DNA of 10,041 nt from Dysgonamonadaceae bacterium. GTDB lineage: Bacteria > Bacteroidota > Bacteroidia > Bacteroidales > Azobacteroidaceae. Under the pieces are notes generated by a model. That model saw nothing but the letters and a program-made list of their open reading frames with translations, was not told the origin of the DNA and searched no databases. This document shows, one piece after another, positions 1-5,998 of the stretch; the first letter of the stretch is position 1; each line of letters starts with the position of its first letter. The stretch is from NCBI GenBank assembly GCA_031261015.1, contig JAISKG010000185.1, positions 1 through 10,041 on the forward strand, given 5' to 3'. The position numbers and the translations under genes were made by a program.

Positions 1-101
1 ATTTGTTTGTGCTTGATTTGCCGCGTTATTCTGTTGATATTGACCTGACTTACATTCCAATAATCAGACGTTTCATGCAAGCTTTTACAATTATGCCATG
101 A
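1..101 (+). pseudogene. AbiEii/AbiGii-type nucleotidyltransferase toxin, truncated fragment
   Basis: Frame 3 of the + strand reads LFVLDLPRYSVDIDLTYIPI over positions 3-62, and the cut first codon ends in AT, which fits Asn. This matches the region of AbiEii-family nucleotidyltransferases that follows the GG-T-A-[LI]-N motif and holds the metal-binding D-x-D (here D-I-D at 36-44). Family members are the toxin half of AbiE-type abortive infection/toxin-antitoxin pairs, as known from the family. After about position 62 the reading continues IRRFMQAFTIMP and stops at 99-101, with no resemblance to the family. The remaining roughly 200 residues of a usual toxin, including the helical C-terminal part, are therefore missing. 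The tail overlaps the 3' end of the DUF2867 gene on the other strand. I read this as a remnant cut by a rearrangement, so no active toxin is expected. The match is short (about 20 residues) and the N-terminal part lies outside the window. Confidence 0.7.
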
Positions 102-574
102 AAAGGTCGAACAAGAAAAAAATAGAGACGTCCCCATAAGTTATTATAATGAACAACAGTAGTAACAAAAATGAGATTTGCCGAACGGTCGATTAAGACA
201 GAAATACGGAAATTTAGGTGATAATCGCTATCGCCCATTATCACTTCGTTGTCAAGTAATTCAAGTACCGGAAAGAAATATTCTTCCGTTGATTTGTCTT
301 TTTCCTCCTCCATTTTCTTACTTGTTTTCAAGCCAAAAGGTTTAACGATAGAGTCACGCAAATTCAGCAACCAATAAACCCATGCCGGCAACGAGAAAAT
401 ATCAGCCGTTATCTTTTGAAGTGAATCATCAGTCATTTTTTCTAAACGAAACGAATCGACATAATGCACTTCCCTAAATTCTTTTGAAACGGCAGAATTT
501 TCAGGCACTTTATGTAATTTAGTGAGGAGAAAATTTGCTGTAATTCCACAACTTCTTAGTAATGATAATTCCAT
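50..574 (-). CDS. DUF2867 domain protein
   Basis: This is a 174-residue protein when started at the ATG at 574. The frame is open back to a TTG at 661, but the 574 start leaves less overlap with the upstream gene. The body matches DUF2867: HYVDSF near residues 37-42, LPAWVYWLLNLRD at 62-74, LLDNEVIMGDSDYHLNFRIS at 106-125, and the terminal stretch around 141-170 containing GRLYFFLVRPFHGIIVKACM. DUF2867 proteins occur alone or fused to NAD-dependent epimerase domains; no biochemical role is established to my knowledge. The aromatic and basic C-terminal segment is typical, so the protein looks complete. Its start overlaps the end of the four-helix membrane gene by 56 bases in another frame, so the two are probably co-translated. 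The region is much more AT-rich than the metabolic genes to the right, which suggests acquisition. The domain call is fairly sure; the exact start is not, because alignment suggests the conserved part begins only at about residue 18. Confidence 0.75.
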   Translation of the reverse strand: MELSLLRSCGITANFLLTKLHKVPENSAVSKEFREVHYVDSFRLEKMTDDSLQKITADIFSLPAWVYWLLNLRDSIVKPFGLKTSKKMEEEKDKSTEEYFFPVLELLDNEVIMGDSDYHLNFRISVLIDRSANLIFVTTVVHYNNLWGRLYFFLVRPFHGIIVKACMKRLIIGM

Positions 575-893
575 AAAAGTACAGAATGTAAAACTCCCAA
601 AGTAAAAACAATCCTTTAGAAAATTCAATTTTAAATATTGTAATGATAATGGCGATAACAATGATTACAGCCGAAAATAAATGACAGAAAAACAACAGGT
701 TATGTTTTTTGTAATAAAATAAACCTGCAATTGTTGTGAGAAGAAATGCAATGTCTGTCAATAAAATGAACGTACCTACATAATCAAACCACTTCAAAAT
801 AAGCCCTTCATAAAAAATACTTGCAACTGTTATCGTTGCCAATGTAAAAGTTATGATACTTAGCACTTTAATCAAGTTTTTCCCTTTACCCAT
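519..893 (-). CDS. Small four-helix integral membrane protein, unknown function
   Basis: This is a 124-residue, very hydrophobic protein that I do not recognise as a named family. Four likely transmembrane segments are visible, at about residues 8-27, 38-60, 66-87 and 93-112. They are separated by short loops, with a basic start (MGKGKNLIK) and a basic tail (TKKLWNYSK). There are no catalytic-looking residues and no signal peptide beyond the first helix. The ATG at 893 is preceded by an A-rich stretch rather than a Shine-Dalgarno sequence, as is common in Bacteroidota. It lies 33 bases downstream of the asd stop on the same strand and overlaps the DUF2867 gene by 56 bases, so it may be read through from asd. 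Its composition is strongly AT-rich: bases 601-660 hold 13 G+C of 60, against 35 of 60 at 1201-1260 inside asd. A functional link with the DUF2867 protein is inferred only from the overlap. Confidence 0.7.
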   Translation of the reverse strand: MGKGKNLIKVLSIITFTLATITVASIFYEGLILKWFDYVGTFILLTDIAFLLTTIAGLFYYKKHNLLFFCHLFSAVIIVIAIIITIFKIEFSKGLFLLWEFYILYFYGIIITKKLWNYSKFSPH

Positions 894-926
894 TTTTTTC
901 TATTTATCTTGTGAAGGAAGCGTAAC

Positions 927-1922
927 TTACCTCAATAAATACTCGGCAATCTGCACGGCGTTCAACGCCGCTCCTTTTTTAATTTGATCACCTACGCACC
1001 AAAACGACAGTCCGTTAGGATTGGAAATATCTTTACGAATTCGCCCTACATACACCGGATCGTGTCCGGCAACGAACAGCGGCATCGGATACAGTTTTTC
1101 TTGCGGATTGTCTTGCAACACAAGGCCTTTCCCACGACTGAATGCCTCACGCGCCTCTTCTATGGAAATCGGCCGCTCGGTTTCTACCCAGATAGCTTCG
1201 GAATGCGCGCGCAACGACGGCACACGTACGCAAGTAGCACTCACTTCCACATCGGAATGCATAATTTTACGCGTTTCGTGGTACATTTTCATTTCTTCCT
1301 TCGTGTAGCCGTTTTCCATGAATACATCTACTTGCGGAATTAAATTATACGCCAATTGATAAGCAAATTTTTCGACGGTCGGTTCTTCTCCGTGGATGAT
1401 TTGCCGGTATTGGTTTTCCAATTCGGCCATTGCAGCTGCTCCGGCTCCCGAAGCAGCCTGATACGTAGCTACATGAATCCGCCTAATATGCGAAATTTCT
1501 TCCAAAGGTTTCAAGGCAACAACCATTTGAATCGTTGTGCAATTCGGATTAGCAATGATATTTCTCGGACGAATTTTAGCGTCGGCTGCATTCATTTCCG
1601 GCACCACCAAAGGCACATCGGCATCCATGCGGAACGCGCTCGAATTATCAATCATCACCGCGCCATAGCGGGTAATCGTGTCGGCATATTCTTTGGAAAT
1701 TCCGGCTCCGGCGGACGTAAAAGCGATGTCCACTCCACGGAAATCATCGTTGTGTTTCAACTCTTTAACTGTTATCTCGCGACCGCGAAACGTATAAACT
1801 TGCCCGGCGCTGCGCGACGAGCCGAACAATACCAATTCATCGACCGGGAAATTCCGTTCGTCCAACACACGCAAAAATTCTTGGCCTACCGCGCCGCTTG
1901 CTCCTACGATTGCTACTTTCAT
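927..1922 (-). CDS. asd: Aspartate-semialdehyde dehydrogenase
   Basis: The enzyme converts L-aspartyl-4-phosphate to L-aspartate-4-semialdehyde with NADPH. This is the second step of the aspartate pathway leading to lysine, diaminopimelate, threonine and methionine, in the cytoplasm. The 331-residue length is normal for the family. The N-terminal Rossmann motif GASGAVG is at residues 7-13. The catalytic cysteine is Cys128 in ANPNCTTIQ. Gln155 lies in TYQAASGAG, and the R-x7-H active-site pair is Arg233/His240 in RVPSLRAH. The ATG at 1922 gives the canonical start [10 protein letters not shown]. It is transcribed away from the lamin-tail gene across a 166-base control region. Downstream, after 33 bases, comes an AT-rich gene pair on the same strand that has no obvious metabolic link. 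The frame is intact and all key residues are present. Confidence 0.97.
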   Translation of the reverse strand: MKVAIVGASGAVGQEFLRVLDERNFPVDELVLFGSSRSAGQVYTFRGREITVKELKHNDDFRGVDIAFTSAGAGISKEYADTITRYGAVMIDNSSAFRMDADVPLVVPEMNAADAKIRPRNIIANPNCTTIQMVVALKPLEEISHIRRIHVATYQAASGAGAAAMAELENQYRQIIHGEEPTVEKFAYQLAYNLIPQVDVFMENGYTKEEMKMYHETRKIMHSDVEVSATCVRVPSLRAHSEAIWVETERPISIEEAREAFSRGKGLVLQDNPQEKLYPMPLFVAGHDPVYVGRIRKDISNPNGLSFWCVGDQIKKGAALNAVQIAEYLLR

Positions 1923-1979
1923 GTTATGTTTTCTTTATGTTTACACTACGTTAATTTTATATCAATATTACATTAATTA

Positions 1980-2011
1980 TTTGGAGGCTATCCGAAATTC
2001 ACTTAGGTTTG
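1980..2011 (+). promoter_or_regulatory. Bacteroidota-type promoter for the lamin-tail protein gene
   Basis: TTTG at 1980-1983 and TAGGTTTG at 2004-2011 are separated by 20 bases. They match the Bacteroidota housekeeping sigma pattern TTTG-N19-21-TAnnTTTG. Transcription would begin near 2018 and give a leader of about 70 bases before the ATG at 2089. The motif match is seen in the sequence; promoter activity is inferred. Confidence 0.5.
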
Positions 2012-2050
2012 CACTCGCAATACCAAAACCGTTTCTTCGTTTTTGAATTG

Positions 2051-2058
2051 CAAAAGTA
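2051..2058 (-). promoter_or_regulatory. Candidate -7 box for asd
   Basis: Read on the - strand, 2058 to 2051 is TACTTTTG followed by CA, a perfect match to the Bacteroidota -7 consensus TAnnTTTG. The -33 position is poor: only TTTTAG-like sequence is present, at the wrong spacing. Start of transcription near 2045 would give asd an unusually long leader of about 120 bases. A weaker TAATATTG box lies nearer asd at 1970-1963, also without a -33 element. Confidence 0.35.
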
Positions 2059-2088
2059 ACTATTTTATTAACTAAAACTATTTTCATC

Positions 2089-3843
2089 ATGAAGAAAATC
2101 TTCATTTTGTTTCTCGCAGTTCAGACTTTGTCTGCTTTTTCTCAATCAAGTGATTCTTATGGTGGTGACTTAAGGACTGTCGATGTTCTCACTCCTTCGT
2201 TTACCACCTTGTATTTCAACGCGGAAGACCCGGCCGATCCTTTGGAAGGCGATATTCTTTTCAGCGAAATTATGGCAAATCCGGCTTCGGGTAATCCGGA
2301 ATATGTAGAGTTGTACAATGCGTCTTCCAAAACTTTATCGTTGAAAGGCAGCCAGTTCTGCTACGGAACGAACGCCTACAATCTGCCGGATAAAACCGTG
2401 GCACCTCATTCCTATTTTGTGTTGTGCAAAACTTCAGCGGTCGCCACGTTCAACGCCGACGTTACAGTGTTCGGCGTAACTTCGTTTCCAACTTTGGCCA
2501 ATACCGGTAAACTACTGATGATTAAGGGGAAAAACGACCAATTAATCTCGTGGTTTGAATACACTGACAAGATGTACAACGACGATGCAAAGAAAGGGGG
2601 CGGCTGGTCGCTGGAATGTATCGACCTCGCGAACATTTCCAACACGGCAGCCAACTGGTCGGCTTCGGTTCACGCAAGCGGCGGCACTCCGGGAAAAGTC
2701 AATTCCATCCAAGCCCCTAACCCAGACACTGTTCGCCCGGCTCTTGTGTCGTCTGTCCGGACAGATAACCAAACCATCCAACTCACTTTTTCCAAGCCGA
2801 TGAACCGAGGCGATTTGTTGAATCCCAACACCTATTCGATTGAAAATGCAAATTATGCCGTCACCGACCGGCAAATCAATTTTCCTCAGGCAACTGAGAT
2901 CACGCTGACTTTGAACGCATTTCCGCCGCAGGGAAGTTTCTTTGAAATCGTATTTTTCAATTTGCACGATTTATCCGGTAATGAATTGGATTCTCCGAAT
3001 TTCATCCTGATCGGAGAAGGACACGAAGCCAATCCGAATGATTTGGTTATCAACGAGATATTGTTTAATCCGCCCGTCGGAGGCAACGAATACGTGGAAA
3101 TTTACAACCGCTCCGACAAAATGCTCGATCTTCGTTCCTTGAGTATCACCAGCCGCAAGCCTTCCGACGGATCGTTCAACAAGCTGTATCCTTTAGCTGC
3201 CACGCCTTTGTTTTTATTCCCGGAAGAATATTTGGTGATTACCAAAAATCGCGATTTAGTATGTAATTTTTTCGAATGCGATGAAGAATCCCGTTTTGTC
3301 GAATTGGCGGTAATGCCTTCGTTGGCAAATACTTCGGGCTGCGCAGTCATTCTCAACAACAAGACCAACGAGATCGTCGATGAATTTGCCTACAACGAAA
3401 ACATGCACTCGCCGGGACTTAGCAGTAAAAAAGGCGTGGCTTTGGAACGGATTGATTTTAACAAGCCGGCCACGGCGGCCAATAATTGGGCTTCGGCCAA
3501 AGCAACTTCCGGTTACGGAACGCCGGGCTACATCAATTCGCAAAGTTCGCCGGGAACAAGTTTATCCAATCAGATACAAATCGAATATCCTTCGTTGGAA
3601 GTGAACGGATACAAAATTCATTATCAAACGGATAAAGCCGGATACAAATGCCGGATTTATATTTACGATTCTACGGGAAGATTGGTAGATACGCTGCTTA
3701 ATAATACTTTAACGGGAACAAAAGGAGAAATTTCCTGGAATAGTAAAGGACTTAGCGGAGGAATGTATATTCTGTATGTGGAATTGTATGATCCGGTGAA
3801 CGGAAATGTAAAGAAAATCAAAACGCCTGTGATTGTTCGGTAA
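2089..3843 (+). CDS. Secreted lamin-tail-domain protein with T9SS-like C-terminus
   Basis: This is a 584-residue exported protein. The Sec signal peptide MKKIFILFLAVQTLSAFSQS occupies residues 1-20. A first lamin-tail domain covers about 54-202 (ILFSEIMANP, EYVELYN at 71-77, NWSAS near 189-193, GGTPGKVNS). A bacterial Ig-like domain follows at about 213-312, starting DTVRPALVSSV, with LTFSKPMN and a Y/FEIVF strand. A second lamin-tail domain lies at about 317-485 (LVINEILFNP, EYVEIYN at 334-340, NNWASA, GYGTPGYINS). The C-terminal 85 residues hold a FlgD/T9SS type A-like sandwich: IYIYDSTGRLVDTLL, GEISWNSKGLSGGMYILYVEL, then a lysine-rich strand ending PVIVR. Related Bacteroidota proteins are usually longer, with several hundred residues before the first lamin-tail domain; here the signal peptide leads almost straight into it. 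It is probably delivered to the cell surface by type IX secretion. Lamin-tail domains in bacteria are thought to serve adhesion or anchoring of associated enzymes; no specific role can be assigned here. Confidence 0.88.
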   Translation: MKKIFILFLAVQTLSAFSQSSDSYGGDLRTVDVLTPSFTTLYFNAEDPADPLEGDILFSEIMANPASGNPEYVELYNASSKTLSLKGSQFCYGTNAYNLPDKTVAPHSYFVLCKTSAVATFNADVTVFGVTSFPTLANTGKLLMIKGKNDQLISWFEYTDKMYNDDAKKGGGWSLECIDLANISNTAANWSASVHASGGTPGKVNSIQAPNPDTVRPALVSSVRTDNQTIQLTFSKPMNRGDLLNPNTYSIENANYAVTDRQINFPQATEITLTLNAFPPQGSFFEIVFFNLHDLSGNELDSPNFILIGEGHEANPNDLVINEILFNPPVGGNEYVEIYNRSDKMLDLRSLSITSRKPSDGSFNKLYPLAATPLFLFPEEYLVITKNRDLVCNFFECDEESRFVELAVMPSLANTSGCAVILNNKTNEIVDEFAYNENMHSPGLSSKKGVALERIDFNKPATAANNWASAKATSGYGTPGYINSQSSPGTSLSNQIQIEYPSLEVNGYKIHYQTDKAGYKCRIYIYDSTGRLVDTLLNNTLTGTKGEISWNSKGLSGGMYILYVELYDPVNGNVKKIKTPVIVR

Positions 3844-3858
3844 CAATGTATAACACAC

Positions 3859-3886
3859 GTAGGGGCGAAAAATTTTTCGCCCCTAC
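3859..3886. repeat. Perfect 28-bp palindrome between convergent genes
   Basis: The arm GTAGGGGCGAAAAA at 3859-3872 is followed directly by its exact reverse complement at 3873-3886. It lies 15 bases after the lamin-tail gene stop and 30 bases before the stop of the oppositely oriented DUF6599 gene. As RNA it would fold into a GC-rich hairpin on either strand, so it could end transcription from both sides. However, no T-run follows the stem outside the palindrome. Palindromes bounded by GTAGGGGCG are, from memory, recurrent intergenic repeats in many bacterial genomes, so a mobile or REP-like origin is possible. Confidence 0.85.
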
Positions 3887-3916
3887 TTCATACGCACCGA
3901 TGCGCATTATATAATA

Positions 3917-4780
3917 TTATTTATTGAATTGATGCAAAAACGGATAAATCTCTTCCGGGAAATCGCGGCCTTCACTATCAAATGCGCCGACGATATAACG
4001 TCCCGTCCAGACGACCGGAAGATTTCCGTTGTAACGATCTTTGACATTGAAATCGCCTTCGGTAAAATCCTGCGGTTGTTTGGTAAACGCGAAATAATCG
4101 CTTAAAATTCGATGCGCACCCTCGGAAGTTTGTCCGTCGATGACAAATAATTGTACTTTTCGATCGAAAAGCGAATAATCGGCCACATACGCCGGCTTGA
4201 GAAATTCATGCCCGATATAATTGGCTGTGATATACGCTTGCGTGTAAGGAATCAGCGATTCTTCCGGAAACGATTGAAAAATAAGCGGATAACCGGCTTT
4301 CGGATCAATTTTAGCTGCGAGGCTCCGGGCAATTTCCTGCATCGCCTGCGCGATCGCTTCCGATTCGTTGCTCGCCATCATTTTCACGTACATACAACCA
4401 GCAAAGAAATACAAGCTCGAACCGTCGCCTTGGGCTTCACCGCCAATACCTTCGTAATGAACCAAATCCGGCGAACGCTCGGAAGCAAACATGCCGAAAG
4501 CGTCTTCAGGAGTGGCGTGTCGGTAAGCTTGAATAGTGATGTAATCGTTGCCTTGCGTATATTCCATGCTCGTCATTTCTTGAAAGTTATTTTCGAGGAA
4601 TAATGGAGCGGCTCCATTGATGCGTTCGTATAAATTATCGCGGTGGAACACTTCGGTTTCGGGAGAGATTTTCCAGCCTTCAACAAGAGGCAAATCGTCC
4701 CATAATTCTTGCGGCGTTTGCGCCAAAATTTGGCTTATTGAACAGCAAGCGATTAAAGTATAAAAAACAATCTTTTTCAT
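3917..4780 (-). CDS. Exported DUF6599-family protein
   Basis: This is a 287-residue protein from the ATG at 4780. The frame is open further upstream, but that part overlaps the preceding gene, and only the 4780 start gives a signal peptide. Residues 1-20 (MKKIVFYTLIACCSISQILA, then QTP) look like a Sec signal cut before Gln, common in Bacteroidota. The mature part carries the DUF6599 hallmarks: LPLVEGWKIS near 30-39, NLYERINGAAPLFLENNF at 49-66, AFGMFASERSPD at 94-105, and a glycine-rich stretch before SSLYFFAGCMYVKM at 121-134. A second half repeats the general layout around NYIGHEFLKPAYVADYSLF. The family has no known activity. It follows the Tat-targeted aldo/keto reductase by 19 bases on the same strand, so both are probably co-transcribed and both act outside the cytoplasm. 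A lipoprotein reading (LIAC at residues 9-12) is possible but less likely. Confidence 0.8.
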   Translation of the reverse strand: MKKIVFYTLIACCSISQILAQTPQELWDDLPLVEGWKISPETEVFHRDNLYERINGAAPLFLENNFQEMTSMEYTQGNDYITIQAYRHATPEDAFGMFASERSPDLVHYEGIGGEAQGDGSSLYFFAGCMYVKMMASNESEAIAQAMQEIARSLAAKIDPKAGYPLIFQSFPEESLIPYTQAYITANYIGHEFLKPAYVADYSLFDRKVQLFVIDGQTSEGAHRILSDYFAFTKQPQDFTEGDFNVKDRYNGNLPVVWTGRYIVGAFDSEGRDFPEEIYPFLHQFNK

Positions 4781-4799
4781 CTTTCTTTTTTTATATTGT

Positions 4800-5996
4800 T
4801 CAAGCCAGAAAATAATCAGGCACTTGCAAAACCGGCGTAATCGCCGCAATTTTTTCCGCCACTTTGAATCCCGACGGACAACGAACGGTACAACTTGCGC
4901 AACCGTCACATTCCTTTCCCGTTAAAGACAATCCGGCTAAGGTTTCCTTCGACATCGACGGCAATTTGTAACCGTAATTGTACATGTAAGCACGCATAAT
5001 CGCCGGAATAACAGCTAAATGATGACGACATTCGCGCACGCAGGCGCCACAATTTTGGCAATATAGCATCTCGTTTTGTTTCAATTGTGCCAAATAACGA
5101 ATGTCCTGTTCCTGCAAAGCCGGCGAATGAGCTGCTTCCAAACAATTATCCAGCAAATCGAAGCTGGTAAATCCCGGAATCGCTGTTGTGATATTCGGAT
5201 TTTGCCAAACCCAGCGCAAGCAAGCGGCGCCGTCGATTTTTTGAGCGCCGTCGGCATCTTCCACGCCGCCGACCATCGTTTTCATGGCGACAAAACCCAT
5301 TCCGGCATCTACGCCCCGTTGAATCGCGGCATCCAATTCCGGCAGAATGTCCAGCTTAAAGTTATAGCTCACCAAGCAAACTTCGTAAATACCTGCGGCA
5401 ATAGCCTCGTCGATCTGTTCGGGTTTATTGGCATGCGTCGAAAATCCGATATGTTTGATTTTGCCTTCTTCTTTGAATTTCGTCAGCATTTTGACTAAGC
5501 GGGGATCGTTGAGAATGCCTGTATTTTCCACCGCATGCGTATAAAAAATATCGACGTAATCCATTTGCAGGCGGCGAAGACTGAGATTCAACTTTTCTTC
5601 GTATTCTTCCTCGAAATTTTCGGCTTGCAGATTGGCCGGCACTTTCGTTGCTATTGTAAACGTACTGCGGTCTTTATCTTTGAAAAACGCGCCTACCATT
5701 TCCTCGTTTTTCCCTTTTTGATAACCATGAGCTGTATCGAAATGAGTCAAACCGGCACGGTAAGCCGCTCGCAACACAGCGGGATTATCGGCGCGCATCA
5801 CGCCCATGCTTAAAATCGGAATTTCGATACCGGTTTTTCCCAAGATTCGAGTGGGTATTCCCGGGGTTGATTCATCGGTTATGGCTTCGTCCGGTTGACG
5901 GACTGAAGACAGAGCTACTTGCGGAGCAAATAACGCGCCTGCTCCGGCTAAAGCGGAAAGGCTTAAAAATTTTCTTCGATTCATTTGCTTATCCAT
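4800..5996 (-). CDS. Tat-targeted aldo/keto reductase with two 4Fe-4S motifs
   Basis: This is a 398-residue protein. The N-terminus MNRRKFLSLSALAGAGALFAPQVALS (residues 5-30) is a twin-arginine signal, so a folded, cofactor-loaded enzyme should be exported. If translation starts at Met5 (5984) instead of Met1, the signal is unchanged. An aldo/keto reductase TIM barrel spans about 48-300. The catalytic tetrad is visible: Asp87 and Tyr92 in FDTAHGY, Lys118 in ATKVP, His154 in FYTHAV. The C-terminal region adds two ferredoxin-type cysteine clusters, Cys313/316/319/323 and Cys363/366/369/373. The spacing C-x2-C-x2-C-x3-C is followed by Pro only in the second, consistent with two 4Fe-4S centres. 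The substrate is unknown; this iron-sulfur AKR subfamily is widely annotated but poorly characterised. The gene starts 2 bases after ilvE ends and is followed after 19 bases by the exported DUF6599 protein, suggesting a shared transcript. Confidence 0.92.
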   Translation of the reverse strand: MDKQMNRRKFLSLSALAGAGALFAPQVALSSVRQPDEAITDESTPGIPTRILGKTGIEIPILSMGVMRADNPAVLRAAYRAGLTHFDTAHGYQKGKNEEMVGAFFKDKDRSTFTIATKVPANLQAENFEEEYEEKLNLSLRRLQMDYVDIFYTHAVENTGILNDPRLVKMLTKFKEEGKIKHIGFSTHANKPEQIDEAIAAGIYEVCLVSYNFKLDILPELDAAIQRGVDAGMGFVAMKTMVGGVEDADGAQKIDGAACLRWVWQNPNITTAIPGFTSFDLLDNCLEAAHSPALQEQDIRYLAQLKQNEMLYCQNCGACVRECRHHLAVIPAIMRAYMYNYGYKLPSMSKETLAGLSLTGKECDGCASCTVRCPSGFKVAEKIAAITPVLQVPDYFLA

Positions 5997-5998
5997 AA

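Noticed and set aside
1..48. Hydrophobic + strand reading in frame 1 (ICLCLICRVILLILT then stop) as the end of a membrane protein
   Set aside because: Frame 3 of the same bases gives a clear AbiEii-type motif, so the frame 1 reading is taken as its shadow.
1356..1976. 206-codon + strand frame antisense to asd
   Set aside because: The translation resembles no family, and it lies fully opposite conserved asd codons before running into the asd upstream region.
4736..4780. Lipobox-like LIAC in the DUF6599 signal peptide
   Set aside because: The hydrophobic stretch before Cys12 is too short. A normal signal cut before Gln21 fits better, though a lipoprotein is not excluded.
4781..4909. Upstream extension of the DUF6599 gene by 43 codons
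   Set aside because: The extension overlaps the iron-sulfur end of the aldo/keto reductase, is rich in Arg and Lys, and would bury the signal peptide that begins at 4780.
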